Of a stretch of DNA of 64,000 nt, positions 34,631-44,433 are shown in pieces. The first letter of the stretch is position 1; every line of letters begins with the position of its first letter. Source of the DNA: Butyricimonas virosa (lineage in GTDB: Bacteria > Bacteroidota > Bacteroidia > Bacteroidales > Marinifilaceae); assembly GCF_025148635.1 (NCBI RefSeq), contig NZ_CP102269.1, forward strand, positions 2,294,001 through 2,358,000, written 5' to 3'. Position numbers and translations under genes: made by a program. A model generated the notes under the pieces. That model saw only the letters and a program-made list of their open reading frames with translations. It was not told the origin of the DNA and ran no database searches.

Positions 34631-35320
34631 ATGAAAAAGTATATATTAGTTCTTATAGCCTTGGTATCACTTTATTCTTGTGATGAAAGGGGAATTTTGG
34701 AAAATTCGAATGATGTTTCATATATCTATTTTACAAAGAATGCAACAAATGACAGTACTTCAACATCCTTCTTTTTCTATCCTGAAGGAGATATTTCAGT
34801 ACCTGTTGCCATGAGTCTTTCTGGTAAAATGTTTGATGAAGATTGTTCTTTTAAGTTAGAAGTAGTAAAAGAAGAAACGACATTGGATGCTGCAAATTAT
34901 GATATATCGGGAGATTTTGTATTTCATAAGGATCGAGTAGCGGATACGATTTATATTACGTTCAAGAATAGTGAGATTTTATCTTCAGAGATACGACGTG
35001 TCGTGTTTAGAATTGCTGATAGTGAAAAATATGCTCAAGGAGATACTCCCTTCCGTACGGCAGTTATATCAATTTCAGATATTGCTTCTCGACCGGAATG
35101 GTGGGATGAAGATGAATGGGTGATCTGGGCAAACTTGGGTGAGTTTACCATCAAAAAGTTCGAGTTGCTGATTGAGGCTAACGGGGGTATTCCGGAGATT
35201 ACGCTTGATGATTCGGATATGATTCGTCGGTGTGCTTTGACTTTGAAAAGGTATTTGGAAAAATACGGTCCTTTTATAGATGAAAATGGAGATGAGGTTT
35301 CTGTACCTGTTATTGGATAA
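34631..35320 (+). CDS. DUF4843 domain lipoprotein, locus 2
   Basis: A 229-residue lipoprotein (lipobox SLYSC, C16) of the DUF4843 family, which accompanies SusD in many Bacteroidetes uptake loci. The N-terminal part resembles a beta-sandwich (DVSYIYFTKNATNDSTSTSFFFYP), and the C-terminal part contains a conserved PEWWDEDEWVIWANLGEFTIKKFELL segment that is also present in the locus 3 copy as QPLWWTSSIETLFLGRWTPEKYARF. It is probably an accessory surface protein of the SusC/SusD complex; no activity is known. Spacing is 11 nt from SusD and 8 nt to the next gene. Confidence 0.82.
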   Translation: MKKYILVLIALVSLYSCDERGILENSNDVSYIYFTKNATNDSTSTSFFFYPEGDISVPVAMSLSGKMFDEDCSFKLEVVKEETTLDAANYDISGDFVFHKDRVADTIYITFKNSEILSSEIRRVVFRIADSEKYAQGDTPFRTAVISISDIASRPEWWDEDEWVIWANLGEFTIKKFELLIEANGGIPEITLDDSDMIRRCALTLKRYLEKYGPFIDENGDEVSVPVIG

Positions 35321-35328
35321 AATAATAT

Positions 35329-36879
35329 ATGGAATTTATGAAAAAGTATTTATTGATAATAGCTGCCCTGCTTTCTCTTACAAGTTGTTTGGATAACAAA
35401 TTGGATGAGAGTTTCAAGGAGATAAATGAAGTTAAAAGATGGGAGAATATAGAAGAGAGTTATTCCGTTTATGCCGGGGAAGAAATTGTATTAGCTCCCC
35501 AAGTTGTACTTACTATTGACAGTCTTAATCCGGAGTTGGAATTTGAATGGTACGTGGGAACAGAACTGGTGTCAACGGAACCTACATATACTTTTATGTC
35601 TAATAATATAGGCACTCATAATGTAACGTTTTGTCCGATTGATAAAAAATCGGGAATGCATTTTAATAAATTGATTAGGATCTCCGTACAATCTCAATAT
35701 GAAACGGGATGGATGGTGTTGTCAGAGGAGGGGAATAAGTCAATATTGTCAATCGTGATGGGTAAAAAGGAAGAGACAGAAGATGAGGTAGAGTATTTGA
35801 ATTATATCGGGGTGAGAAAGGATATTTATCCGTTGCATAATGATGGACAGTCCTTGGGTTCGGGACCACGGAAACTTGTAGAGCACTATGTGCAAGATGA
35901 TTATGCTACAATTCCCGGGGAAATTATGGTACTACAACAAGATCAGCCGTTGGAATTGCATGGATTTTCAATGGAAAGAGAGGTTTTTGTTTCCGATGAG
36001 TTTTTGGTTGGGACTCCGTCTAATTTTAATGTTGTAGATGCAACACAGTCTGCTTCCGGAGGGTATTTATTGAATGCAGATGGTACGATTTTGTACAAAA
36101 AGAATTATGATTTGGAAGCCTATCATGTTGGGACTTATTCGGATCTACCTCTTTTTGATGGGAAAAAATTTAAATCCATAACTCCTTCAATTTATTCACA
36201 GACACCTTATTTGTTGGCTTTGGATGAGGAGAACACATTGTATGGGATTTGGGAAAAGGAATCACGTCCCACGGGTGATTTTTATTATAATGCAGAGTTA
36301 GCCCCTTTCTTTACCGAGGAGAGTGATGTAGATATGTCATTATTTCAAAATATAGAAGGTAAAGTGATCGGTTCTGGTTTCCATCACTCGGATTCATACG
36401 TAACGATTATTAATCAAAATGGGAAATATTTGATGAATAATTACCAGACTTATCCTTCTGGAAGAAGAGGGAGTCGTTCTGTTAAGATATTGGAAAGCAG
36501 AATTCATGAAATGTCGGCTAGTATGTTTACTGATTTTGTGGATATGGCCGTATTGCCTTATCGCGACTACATGTTGATCGCTTCCGGTAATACGCTTTAC
36601 TTCCATGAGTATTACCGTGATAACTTTAAAGAAGGGGTTGTCAAGACTTTCGATCATAAGATTACTTCTATTGCTTTCAAAGATTTCAATCCCTATCGAC
36701 ATGAAGCTAATGCTCATGTGGCAGTTGGGTTGGAAAATGGAGATTTGTACATATTTGAGATTGATGATAATGATATGACCAAGACGATTCCGTTGTTTGA
36801 AACACATGAACTTGGTAAGATTATAGATGTTATTTTTAAGTATAGCAGCTGGGGGGACGTTAAGGATGGATACTTTTAA
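35329..36879 (+). CDS. PKD-like family lipoprotein, locus 2
   Basis: A 516-residue lipoprotein (lipobox SLTSC). The N-terminal part has PKD/Ig-like beta segments (EEIVLAPQVVLTIDSLNPELEFEWYVG, GTHNVTFCPIDKKSGM). The remainder is repetitive beta structure with a TGWMVLSEEGNKSILSIV motif, and could be a propeller-like fold. Family members sit at the end of SusC-SusD-DUF4843 operons and probably help bind the ligand at the cell surface. The start may be the internal ATG at 35338, which gives a more normal signal peptide (MKKYLLIIAALLSLTSC). A strong terminator follows, before the peptidase genes. Confidence 0.82.
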   Translation: MEFMKKYLLIIAALLSLTSCLDNKLDESFKEINEVKRWENIEESYSVYAGEEIVLAPQVVLTIDSLNPELEFEWYVGTELVSTEPTYTFMSNNIGTHNVTFCPIDKKSGMHFNKLIRISVQSQYETGWMVLSEEGNKSILSIVMGKKEETEDEVEYLNYIGVRKDIYPLHNDGQSLGSGPRKLVEHYVQDDYATIPGEIMVLQQDQPLELHGFSMEREVFVSDEFLVGTPSNFNVVDATQSASGGYLLNADGTILYKKNYDLEAYHVGTYSDLPLFDGKKFKSITPSIYSQTPYLLALDEENTLYGIWEKESRPTGDFYYNAELAPFFTEESDVDMSLFQNIEGKVIGSGFHHSDSYVTIINQNGKYLMNNYQTYPSGRRGSRSVKILESRIHEMSASMFTDFVDMAVLPYRDYMLIASGNTLYFHEYYRDNFKEGVVKTFDHKITSIAFKDFNPYRHEANAHVAVGLENGDLYIFEIDDNDMTKTIPLFETHELGKIIDVIFKYSSWGDVKDGYF

Positions 36880-36896
36880 AATGTGATATTGTTGTG

Positions 36897-36927
36897 TTCG
36901 GGGGGACTTGGAGCCCCCCCGAATTTT
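36897..36927 (+). terminator. GC-rich terminator between PKD-like gene and S9 peptidases
   Basis: TTCGGGGGG and CCCCCCGAA form a stem of 9 or 10 bp around a 7-nt loop, followed by TTTTT. It could make expression of the downstream peptidases lower than, or separate from, the transport genes. Confidence 0.85.
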
Positions 36928-36967
36928 TGATGTAAACAGTTGGATGTTTGTATGTAAATAATCGTGT

Positions 36968-39289
36968 ATGAAAAAGTTTTTAGTTATATTGTTTTTGATA
37001 TTTGTAGGATCGGTAAATGCACAGCAAAAAGCAAATTATGCTTTGGCCGAGAGATTTCGGGAATTGACAACAATGCCGATAATAAAGTATTCATTAGATA
37101 TACATCCTTATTATATCAATAATACAGATCGTTTTTGGTACTCTTTTGGGACAGAAGAAGGGAATAAATATTATTTGGTAGACCCGGAAAAACGTACGAA
37201 GAACTTGCTTTTTGACAATGCTGAGTTATTGGCTAAAATTAGTGAAATTACTCGTCGTGCTTACGATCCGAAATTATTGAATTTGCATTTCGAATTTGAT
37301 CCGGATGGGGAAACTATCCGTTTTGGCATGGATGGTCGTAATTTTACTTATAATGTATATACAAAGGAATTACAGGTCGAGGGACGTCGGACAGGAACAA
37401 GTTATGCCCCTTATTGGATGTATTATTCTGCGGATAGTGCTTATATGTTATATGCGAAACATCATAATTTGTATGCCGTGGGAAATTCTGACAAAGGGAA
37501 AGATACAACAGAAATTCAGTTAACAAATGATGGCGAAAAATATTATTCTTTCAACCGGGAGGACGAAGGAGAAATGGAGGGACGTTTCGGTTGTGAGGCT
37601 CGTTGGCTTAAAAAGGGACATCGGTTTTATGCTATTCGGGAGGATGCTCGTAAAGTAGAGGAGTTGTGGTTAATTGATGCATTGGCAAATCCTCGTCCGA
37701 AGTTGAAAACTTATAAAGCTGAATTAGCCGGAGATAAAAATGTAATTCAGTATGAATTGATTATTGGAGACCTGGATACGAAAGAAGTTCGAAAAATAGA
37801 TATTAGCCGTTGGAAAGATCAATATATTGATTTCCTATACACAAGCGATGATGGTTCCCGTCTTTATTTTCAGCGGTATAAACGTACGTGGGATGAGACG
37901 GAGATTTGTATGGTAAATACAGAAACTGGTGATGTGAAAGTTTTAATTCATGAGGTGGATAAGCCTTATTTGGACTATCAAATGCGGGCAATTCATTTCT
38001 TGAATGACGGAAACGAGATCTTATTCCGGTCCGAGCGTTCCGGCTGGGGACATTATTATTTGTATGACAAGGATGGAAATTTGAAGAATCAAGTGACTTC
38101 CGGCCCTTGGGTTGCCGGTCCTATCCAGAAAATAGATACGGCGAAACGGCAGATTTATTTTGTCGGTTTGGGAAAAGAGAAGAATATAGATCCTTATTAT
38201 TACGTTTTATACCGGGCAGACTTGGATAAGAAAGATGCGATCACTCTGCTGACTCCGGAAGATGCTTCTCATGATGTGACAATATCTCCTTCCAATCGTT
38301 ATTTCGTGGATAGTTATTCTCGTGTTGATTTGGAACCGGTAAACGTGGTGCGAAATCAGAAAGGGAAGATTATCATGGAATTGGAGAAACCGGATTTGCG
38401 TCGAGTGTATGAGTTGGGATGGCGTGCCCCGGAACGCTTTAAAGTGAAAGCGGCAGACGGTGTTACGGACATATACGGAATCATGTGGAAACCGGCGGAT
38501 TTTGATTCGACAAAATGTTACCCGATTATTTCTACCGTTTATCCGGGACCATTTTACGAGTATGTGCAAACACGTTTTACGTTGGATGATGATATGAATA
38601 CCCGTTTGGCTCAGGTCGGTTTCATCGTGGTGGCCATGGGACATCGGGGCGGAACACCGATGCGAGGTAAAGCTTATCATACATACGGGTATGGAAATCA
38701 ACGGGATTATCCTTTGGCTGACGATAAATATGCTATAGAGCAGTTGGCTGATCGCTATCCTTTTATCAACGGGAAAAAGGTGGGTATGTACGGGCATTCC
38801 GGAGGTGGTTTTATGACGGCGGCAGCCATTTGTACTTATCCTGATTTTTATAGTGCAGCGGTGGCCTGTGCGGGTAATCACGACAATAATATATACAATA
38901 AGGGATTTGTAGAAATCCATTATGGGGTGAAAGAAAACAAACGTGTGATCAAGGATAGTGTAAATGGAGATCGGGAGGAGATCACTTTTGAAACCAGAAG
39001 TAAGACAAATCAAGAATTAGCCAAAAACTACAAAGGTGGATTGTTGATCGTGACGGGAGATATGGACAAAACAGTTCATCCCTCGCATACTTACAGGATG
39101 GTGGATGCGTTGATCCGGGCGAAGAAGAATTTTGATATGATTGTTTTGCCGGGAAGTTCTCACGGCTTTTTCGGGGAGAACGGGGATTTCTTCGAGCGAA
39201 AAATGTGGTTTCATTTTGCAAAATACTTGTTGGGAGATGATTCCGCGGATTATCAGGGAGACATCGATTATTTTTTGAAAAAACGCTAA
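36968..39289 (+). CDS. S9-family peptidase, dipeptidyl-peptidase IV type
   Basis: Exported serine peptidase of 773 residues with a signal peptide (about 1-18). The N-terminal eight-bladed propeller (about 60-490) contains the DPP-IV-like REDEGEMEGRFGCEARWLKKG, which resembles the Glu pair that binds the substrate N-terminus. The C-terminal alpha/beta-hydrolase has GHSGGGF with nucleophile S611, D700 in GDMDKTV and H732 in SSHGFF. It would remove dipeptides from the N-terminus of peptides in the periplasm. It follows the locus 2 uptake genes beyond a terminator and is followed 6 nt later by another S9 peptidase, so the pair likely digests imported peptides. Confidence 0.93.
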   Translation: MKKFLVILFLIFVGSVNAQQKANYALAERFRELTTMPIIKYSLDIHPYYINNTDRFWYSFGTEEGNKYYLVDPEKRTKNLLFDNAELLAKISEITRRAYDPKLLNLHFEFDPDGETIRFGMDGRNFTYNVYTKELQVEGRRTGTSYAPYWMYYSADSAYMLYAKHHNLYAVGNSDKGKDTTEIQLTNDGEKYYSFNREDEGEMEGRFGCEARWLKKGHRFYAIREDARKVEELWLIDALANPRPKLKTYKAELAGDKNVIQYELIIGDLDTKEVRKIDISRWKDQYIDFLYTSDDGSRLYFQRYKRTWDETEICMVNTETGDVKVLIHEVDKPYLDYQMRAIHFLNDGNEILFRSERSGWGHYYLYDKDGNLKNQVTSGPWVAGPIQKIDTAKRQIYFVGLGKEKNIDPYYYVLYRADLDKKDAITLLTPEDASHDVTISPSNRYFVDSYSRVDLEPVNVVRNQKGKIIMELEKPDLRRVYELGWRAPERFKVKAADGVTDIYGIMWKPADFDSTKCYPIISTVYPGPFYEYVQTRFTLDDDMNTRLAQVGFIVVAMGHRGGTPMRGKAYHTYGYGNQRDYPLADDKYAIEQLADRYPFINGKKVGMYGHSGGGFMTAAAICTYPDFYSAAVACAGNHDNNIYNKGFVEIHYGVKENKRVIKDSVNGDREEITFETRSKTNQELAKNYKGGLLIVTGDMDKTVHPSHTYRMVDALIRAKKNFDMIVLPGSSHGFFGENGDFFERKMWFHFAKYLLGDDSADYQGDIDYFLKKR

Positions 39290-39295
39290 CTCGTT

Positions 39296-41995
39296 ATGAG
39301 AATAATATTAGTAATATACAGTCTGTTATTTATATGCATAACAGACTGTATGTCTCAAAAAAAGCCTTTGGATATGGAGGCTTACAAACTATGGCGCAGG
39401 GTCGAGGGACAACGTATGTCGGAAGACGGGAAATGGGTAACTTATCGTTTTGTTTATATCGATCAGGAAGGACATGATAAAGATGTTCCCGTGACTTATT
39501 TGCGGAATATGGAGTCCGGGAAAGTATATGAGTTTCCCAACGTGAGGGAAATGAGTTTTTTTAATCAGGGAAAAGGGGTGAGGTACTTGGTACATCCTTC
39601 TCCGCTTGATACCTTGAAACAGGCAAAAGATTCTCTTTTTCTCCTTTCCTTGCGGGATATGAAAAAGACCTATTGGGATAAACCTTACGGTTTTCGGGAG
39701 TCATCGCGTTCTCCTTTGATTTCTTACTCTTACCCGTTGGGCAAAGAAGGGGGACGGCGTTTGGTGGTTTGGAATTTTGAAAAGGGAGATTCTGTTCGGA
39801 TAGATAGCGTGGAAAACTATTTCTCCGTGGATGATTATAAATCGATAGTCTATATCCGGAGGCATGATGGTTATAAATCTTTGTGTATGGGGCCTGTACA
39901 GGGGAAACAGCGGGTGATTTATGATAATCGGAAGGCTCCGGTTGTGAATTTTTCGTTAAATACCGGAGGAGAAGAGGGTGTGTTTTCGGTAGCCTCAGAT
40001 TCTTCTTATTTAAACGATCCTGATTTATTGTACACGTTTTCTTTAAAAGATGGGAATTACCGCTTGGTGATGGATACGAAAGAAATAAATGTGTCGGAAG
40101 AGTATAAAGTCCGGGGTGGGATATATTCCGTGTTTAATAGCGGGAAATATATTTTCGTGGATGTCGGGTTGAAACAACCGGAAGAACGTAAACCTAAAGT
40201 AGAACCGGACAAGAGTTTCGAGTTGGAATTATGGAAATGGGATGATGAAGTTTCACAAAGTCGTCAGAGGTATGAATCAAGAAGTAAGCGCCGGAAGATG
40301 CCCAAGTACGTGTATCACGTGGATACAAAGAAATGCGTGTTGATTGCACCGCCTGAAATGGACCAGATGTACACGCCGAGGTGTGATGTGTATAGTCACG
40401 TGATTATTGGAGACGAGACCCCTTATCGTGGGCTCACGGATTGGCGGGATGGAGTGACGGCCGATTTATATCTGGTAAGTTTGGAAACGGGTGAGCGCAA
40501 ATTATTGTTTAAAGATTTCGACCAGCGTCCCGTGTGGAGTCCGAATGGTAAATACGCGATGTTATATCATGCCGGACAAAAGACGTGGTTTAAGTTAGAG
40601 GTTGCCACGGGAGAGTTAACGGATGTTTCAACTCCTATCGGTTATGCTATGTATGACGAGGAATACGACAAACCGAAGCCCGCGGGGTCTTATGGAATTG
40701 CCGGTTGGTTGGAAGGGGGAGATCAGGTCGTTTTGTATGACAAATATGATATGTGGGTAGTGGATTTAAGCGGGAAACAACAGACGTATTCACTGACTGG
40801 TGGTTGGGGACGGAAAAATGATATTTCATTGCGTTTATTAAAAGCGGATTATGAAACCCGTTGGATCAACCCGAAACAGAATATTGTATTACACGCATTG
40901 AATCGGGAAGCCTTGAATCAGGGGGTATATGTATTGACTCCTGCCCGTAAGGTAAAAAAGTTAATGGAAGGTGCTTACGATCTTTATTTCAATCAATTAT
41001 CAGATGGTGGTAAATACTGTTTGTTTACCCGGCAAAGTTATTCCGATTTCCGGGATCTTTGGTGGAGTAAATGTGATTTTGCCCGTCCGGTTCGAGTGAC
41101 GGATGCGAATCCGCAGCGGGAAAATTACTTGTGGGGGAGTGTAAAGTTAGTGGAGTGGACGAATTTCGAGGGAAAGCGGAACCGGGGATTGTTGTATTTG
41201 CCGGATAACTATGATTCAACAAAACGTTATCCTGTGATCGTGAATTTTTACGAGACTCATACCGGGGAGCTTCATTCGTATCCCATACCTTCTTTAAGCA
41301 GTGCCATGATCAACACGGTTACTTACGTGAGTAACGGGTATGTGGTGTTTATGCCTGACGTGCATTTTACTATTGGGGCTCCGGGAGAGAGTTGTTACAA
41401 TGCTGTCGTTAGTGGGACTCAGATGTTGATAGATCGGGGAATTGCGGACAAAGATCGTATTGGGATACAGGGACATAGTTGGTCCGGTTACCAGGTGGCT
41501 TATCTGGTGACTCGAACGAATATGTTTAAGTGTGCCAGCCCGGGGGCTGCCGTGTCGAGTATGGTATCGGCATATACTGGTATTCGCGAGGGGAGCGGGA
41601 TGCCTAGAATGTTTATGTACGAGGAGACCCAGAGCCGTATGGGAAAAACGCTTTGGGATGATCCTGAAATGTATATCAAAAACTCCCCGATATTTTATGC
41701 AGATAAGATACAGACTCCCTTGTTGATTTTTCATTGTGATAAAGACGAGGCGGTACCGTATTCCGAAGGCTTGAATCTGTTCCTGGCGATGCGTCGTTTG
41801 CAGAAACCTGCGTGGTTGTTAAATTATAAAGGAGAAGGACATTTCCTTTATAACAAGGCTGCTCAAGTTGATTGGACTATTCGTCTTCAACAATTCTTTG
41901 ATCATTATTTAAAAGATGCCTCGTTACCTCGTTGGATGAAAGAGGGAATTAATATAGACGAAAGAGGCGTGGATCAAAAATACGATTTCAAATAA
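39296..41995 (+). CDS. S9-family prolyl-oligopeptidase-type peptidase
   Basis: Exported 899-residue serine peptidase with an N-terminal signal peptide (about 1-20, ending near CMSQ). The long N-terminal propeller domain covers about 30-620. The catalytic domain has GHSWSGYQ with nucleophile S728 (GxSxxG rather than GxSxGG), D817 in CDKDEAVP and H849 in GEGHF. The nucleophile motif and greater length set it apart from the preceding DPP-IV-type enzyme, so a different cleavage preference is likely, such as an acylaminoacyl-peptidase or oligopeptidase type. It starts 6 nt after the first peptidase gene. Confidence 0.92.
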   Translation: MRIILVIYSLLFICITDCMSQKKPLDMEAYKLWRRVEGQRMSEDGKWVTYRFVYIDQEGHDKDVPVTYLRNMESGKVYEFPNVREMSFFNQGKGVRYLVHPSPLDTLKQAKDSLFLLSLRDMKKTYWDKPYGFRESSRSPLISYSYPLGKEGGRRLVVWNFEKGDSVRIDSVENYFSVDDYKSIVYIRRHDGYKSLCMGPVQGKQRVIYDNRKAPVVNFSLNTGGEEGVFSVASDSSYLNDPDLLYTFSLKDGNYRLVMDTKEINVSEEYKVRGGIYSVFNSGKYIFVDVGLKQPEERKPKVEPDKSFELELWKWDDEVSQSRQRYESRSKRRKMPKYVYHVDTKKCVLIAPPEMDQMYTPRCDVYSHVIIGDETPYRGLTDWRDGVTADLYLVSLETGERKLLFKDFDQRPVWSPNGKYAMLYHAGQKTWFKLEVATGELTDVSTPIGYAMYDEEYDKPKPAGSYGIAGWLEGGDQVVLYDKYDMWVVDLSGKQQTYSLTGGWGRKNDISLRLLKADYETRWINPKQNIVLHALNREALNQGVYVLTPARKVKKLMEGAYDLYFNQLSDGGKYCLFTRQSYSDFRDLWWSKCDFARPVRVTDANPQRENYLWGSVKLVEWTNFEGKRNRGLLYLPDNYDSTKRYPVIVNFYETHTGELHSYPIPSLSSAMINTVTYVSNGYVVFMPDVHFTIGAPGESCYNAVVSGTQMLIDRGIADKDRIGIQGHSWSGYQVAYLVTRTNMFKCASPGAAVSSMVSAYTGIREGSGMPRMFMYEETQSRMGKTLWDDPEMYIKNSPIFYADKIQTPLLIFHCDKDEAVPYSEGLNLFLAMRRLQKPAWLLNYKGEGHFLYNKAAQVDWTIRLQQFFDHYLKDASLPRWMKEGINIDERGVDQKYDFK

Positions 41996-42022
41996 ACGTA
42001 ATATTTAATTAAAATAAGAATC

Positions 42023-42439
42023 ATGAAAAATTTATTGTATGTTGCTTTGACTTTACTTTGTTGTGCTTGTGCCAGTAACCCTCAGAAAGAGATGGAAAAG
42101 AAAATTATCGGGGAGTGGTGTAATCCTTACACGTACCAGTCGACAGGAGAGTTAAAAGGATTTCATTTTAAGAAAGGTGGCGTGTGTGAAGCTATTAATG
42201 TTCCGGACTTGGATTTAAAAACGTGGGAAATAAGAGATGGCTATATGATTATAAAAGGATTCGATACGACCGAGGATGGCACGAAAGTACCTTACGAGAC
42301 AAAAGAAAAAATCGGTTTGTTGACTCCCGATTCTTTGAGTCTTGTTGTTAAAGAAGCTAATCCCCGCTTGGCGTTCTTGTATTTGAATTCTAAAATTATA
42401 AAGGAACGAGTGAGTGTGGAGGTTAATTCGCAGGAGTAA
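42023..42439 (+). CDS. Small lipocalin-like lipoprotein
   Basis: A 138-residue lipoprotein (signal LLYVALTLLCCAC, lipidated Cys about 14-16). The mature part begins with a helix and then IIGEWCNPY, the short GxW-type opening seen in lipocalin-like small beta-barrel proteins of Bacteroidetes; alternating beta strands follow (WEIRDGYMIIKGF, KEKIGLLTPDSLSLVVK). The function is unknown; it may bind a small hydrophobic ligand or act as an inhibitor. It is the last gene of locus 2 and lies 27 nt after the peptidase. Its transcript runs into the terminator formed by the end of the IS1182 element. Confidence 0.65.
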   Translation: MKNLLYVALTLLCCACASNPQKEMEKKIIGEWCNPYTYQSTGELKGFHFKKGGVCEAINVPDLDLKTWEIRDGYMIIKGFDTTEDGTKVPYETKEKIGLLTPDSLSLVVKEANPRLAFLYLNSKIIKERVSVEVNSQE

Positions 42440-42565
42440 AATGCGGTTCTTAATTATCTGTGTAATAGGAATGTGTTATCTACACAGAGGTATTGATACT
42501 TGTTTTGGGATGATGCTTTAATGAAGCGAGTTATTCGTAACATGTATCTATTTCTACAAAAAGAA

Positions 42566-42599
42566 GAGGTTGTGTCAAAATGCAGACACAACCTTTTTT
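42566..42599 (+). terminator. Terminator formed by the left IS1182 end
   Basis: GGTTGTGTC pairs perfectly with GACACAACC around AAAATGCA, followed by TTTTTT. It stops plus-strand transcription coming from locus 2. Confidence 0.8.
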
Positions 42600-42632
42600 C
42601 ATATTTTATAGTCGGTCTATATTCTCTTTTTT

Positions 42633-44293
42633 CTATGCCACATTTTTTTGATTCATTTGGTAACAAGTTGCTATATTCCAATTGTCCCTTGTTACAAATA
42701 GCCCAATAAACATAAATTTAGCAGCCGTGATGAACCACTTTCCTGCTTTTAGAAGTTTCGCGCACATCTTTTTGATATTAAAAGCTATAGCAAAGAATGC
42801 AAAGTCCATCGTAACCTTGTCTTCTCCAATATGCCGGAATCGGCGGTATGCCATGTTGTATTTCATTTGTCACGCCACAGCTTCGGGTTCTATACACCTC
42901 TGCCTCTATGCCTGATCCCTTCTTCTGAGAGCAATCTTTCCCGTGCCTGCTGTTTATATTGGTTTAATCTGTAGTTGACTTCTATAACACGATTCCCCCG
43001 TGCTTTAAAGCAACTACCGCGCAAAGGACATCCTTGACATCTTTGTGCTTTATACCGGGCGCTTTCGGTGATGTATCCGCTTGCAGTTTTGTCATGTTTT
43101 GTCCCTATACGGTTCATGCGCTGCCCCATGGAGCAAACGTAATAATCCTCTTCTGCATTGTAATAGAGACTTTCCGCGTGGAACGGATTGGGAGTATAAC
43201 GGGGACGCTGTTCTTTATGGAAGAAGTTGTACTTGACAAAGGCTTCTATCCCCCTCTCCTGCATGAACCGGTAATTTTCTACCGAACCGTAACCGGAGTC
43301 TGCCACACCGATGTTGGGTAAGCGGTTATAGCGATTTTGGAAGGAGTGGAAGAAAGGGATGAGGGTCAGTGTATCGGTAGGGTTAGGAAACAGGCTGAAG
43401 TCTATGATGAATTGGTTTTCAGTACCTATTTGCAAATTATATCCGGGCTTGGTCTGCCCGTTCTTCATGGCGTCTTCTTTCACGCGCATGAATGTGGCAT
43501 CAGGATCGGTCTTGGAATAGGAGTTACGTTCTCCAAGGGTATCAAGGTGGCTGTCGTATTCCATAAGCTTGTCACGATACCCTTCAAGTTCCCTGGGTTG
43601 TTTCTTCTTTTCACGAAGGGCTTTCTTCTGATCCTTATCCTTTGTTACAGGTTGATGTTCCAGGACTTCTTTAAGTTCATTCACTATACCAGAGAGCACG
43701 GCGGGAGTAAATTCAACTGGGGTATCTTTTACCGAGTTCTCTTGCGCGATAGTTTCATCCACCTGTTCCAAAAGGATGCGAATCTTGTCCAGCAACTTCG
43801 CACGGTGCTTTTCAACACTCTTGCGCCAGATAAAAGTATATTTGTTGGCTTTGGACTCGATCTTAGAGCCGTCGATATACTCCACGTCAAGACTGATGAA
43901 ACCTTTGTCGGCAAGAACAAGAACCAACTGGGTGAATACATGATTTATCTCCTCCTTTACACGGTTACGAAAACGGTTGATCGTGATAAAATCCGGATGC
44001 TCATTACCGGAAAGCCAGATATAATGAATGTCACGAAGGAGAAGCTTCTCTATTTTACGGCAAGAATAGATATTGTTCATGTAGGCGTAGAGAATCACCT
44101 TAAGCATCATTTTAGGATGATAAGGACAACGCCCGTTGTCCTTATACAACTTCTTGAAGAGATCAAGATTGAGATTATCAACGACAGTGTTGACGATGCG
44201 CACCGGATCGTTCGCCGCAATATTTTCATCAATTCTTTGAGGAAAAAGAACTGTTTGGTTGGGAATGTAAGGACGAAAATGTAACTTTGCCAT
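42633..44293 (-). pseudogene. IS1182-family transposase, frameshifted and with a nonsense codon
   Basis: The main open part (44293 to 42890) gives 467 residues. It has the N-terminal IS1182 domain (PYIPNQTVLFPQRIDENI, then YMNNIYSCRKIEKLLLRD) and the DDE catalytic region (VEYIDGSKIESKANKYTFIW, later VADSGYGSVENY). The reading ends abnormally at GIRHRGRGV. In the -1 frame the expected continuation IEPEAVA appears at once, then a TGA (42872-42870), then QMKYNMAYRRFRHIGEDKV, the normal IS1182 C-terminus, running to 42633. So a one-base deletion near 42893-42897 and a separate stop have disabled the protein. Confidence 0.85.
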
Positions 44294-44377
44294 GACGAAA
44301 ACTTATGCCTAAAGATAACAAAACTTTGGGTAATAACAAAGCCCGGGCTTGAGAAAGGCTGGGCTTTGCGCATAAAA

Positions 44378-44408
44378 AAAGGTTGTGCCAGCATTTTGAC
44401 ACAACCTC
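44378..44408 (-). terminator. Terminator formed by the right IS1182 end
   Basis: On the reverse strand GGTTGTG and CACAACC pair around an 11-nt loop and are followed by seven T. It stops reverse-strand transcription coming from locus 3, 26 nt past the end of the PKD-like gene. Confidence 0.75.
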
Positions 44409-44433
44409 CTTTTTTATCGTTTAAAGGCATTAA

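Larger units (their letters stand above)
42566..44408 (-). mobile_element. IS1182-family insertion sequence with broken transposase, about 1.84 kb
   Basis: Perfect 18-bp terminal inverted repeats: GAGGTTGTGTCAAAATGC at 42566-42583 and its complement at 44391-44408. Similarity continues inward for about 20 further bases with few differences. Each end also folds on itself (GGTTGTG...CACAACC followed by T-runs), so it can act as a terminator for transcripts entering from either side. The single transposase gene lies on the reverse strand. I could not identify a target duplication. Confidence 0.88.
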
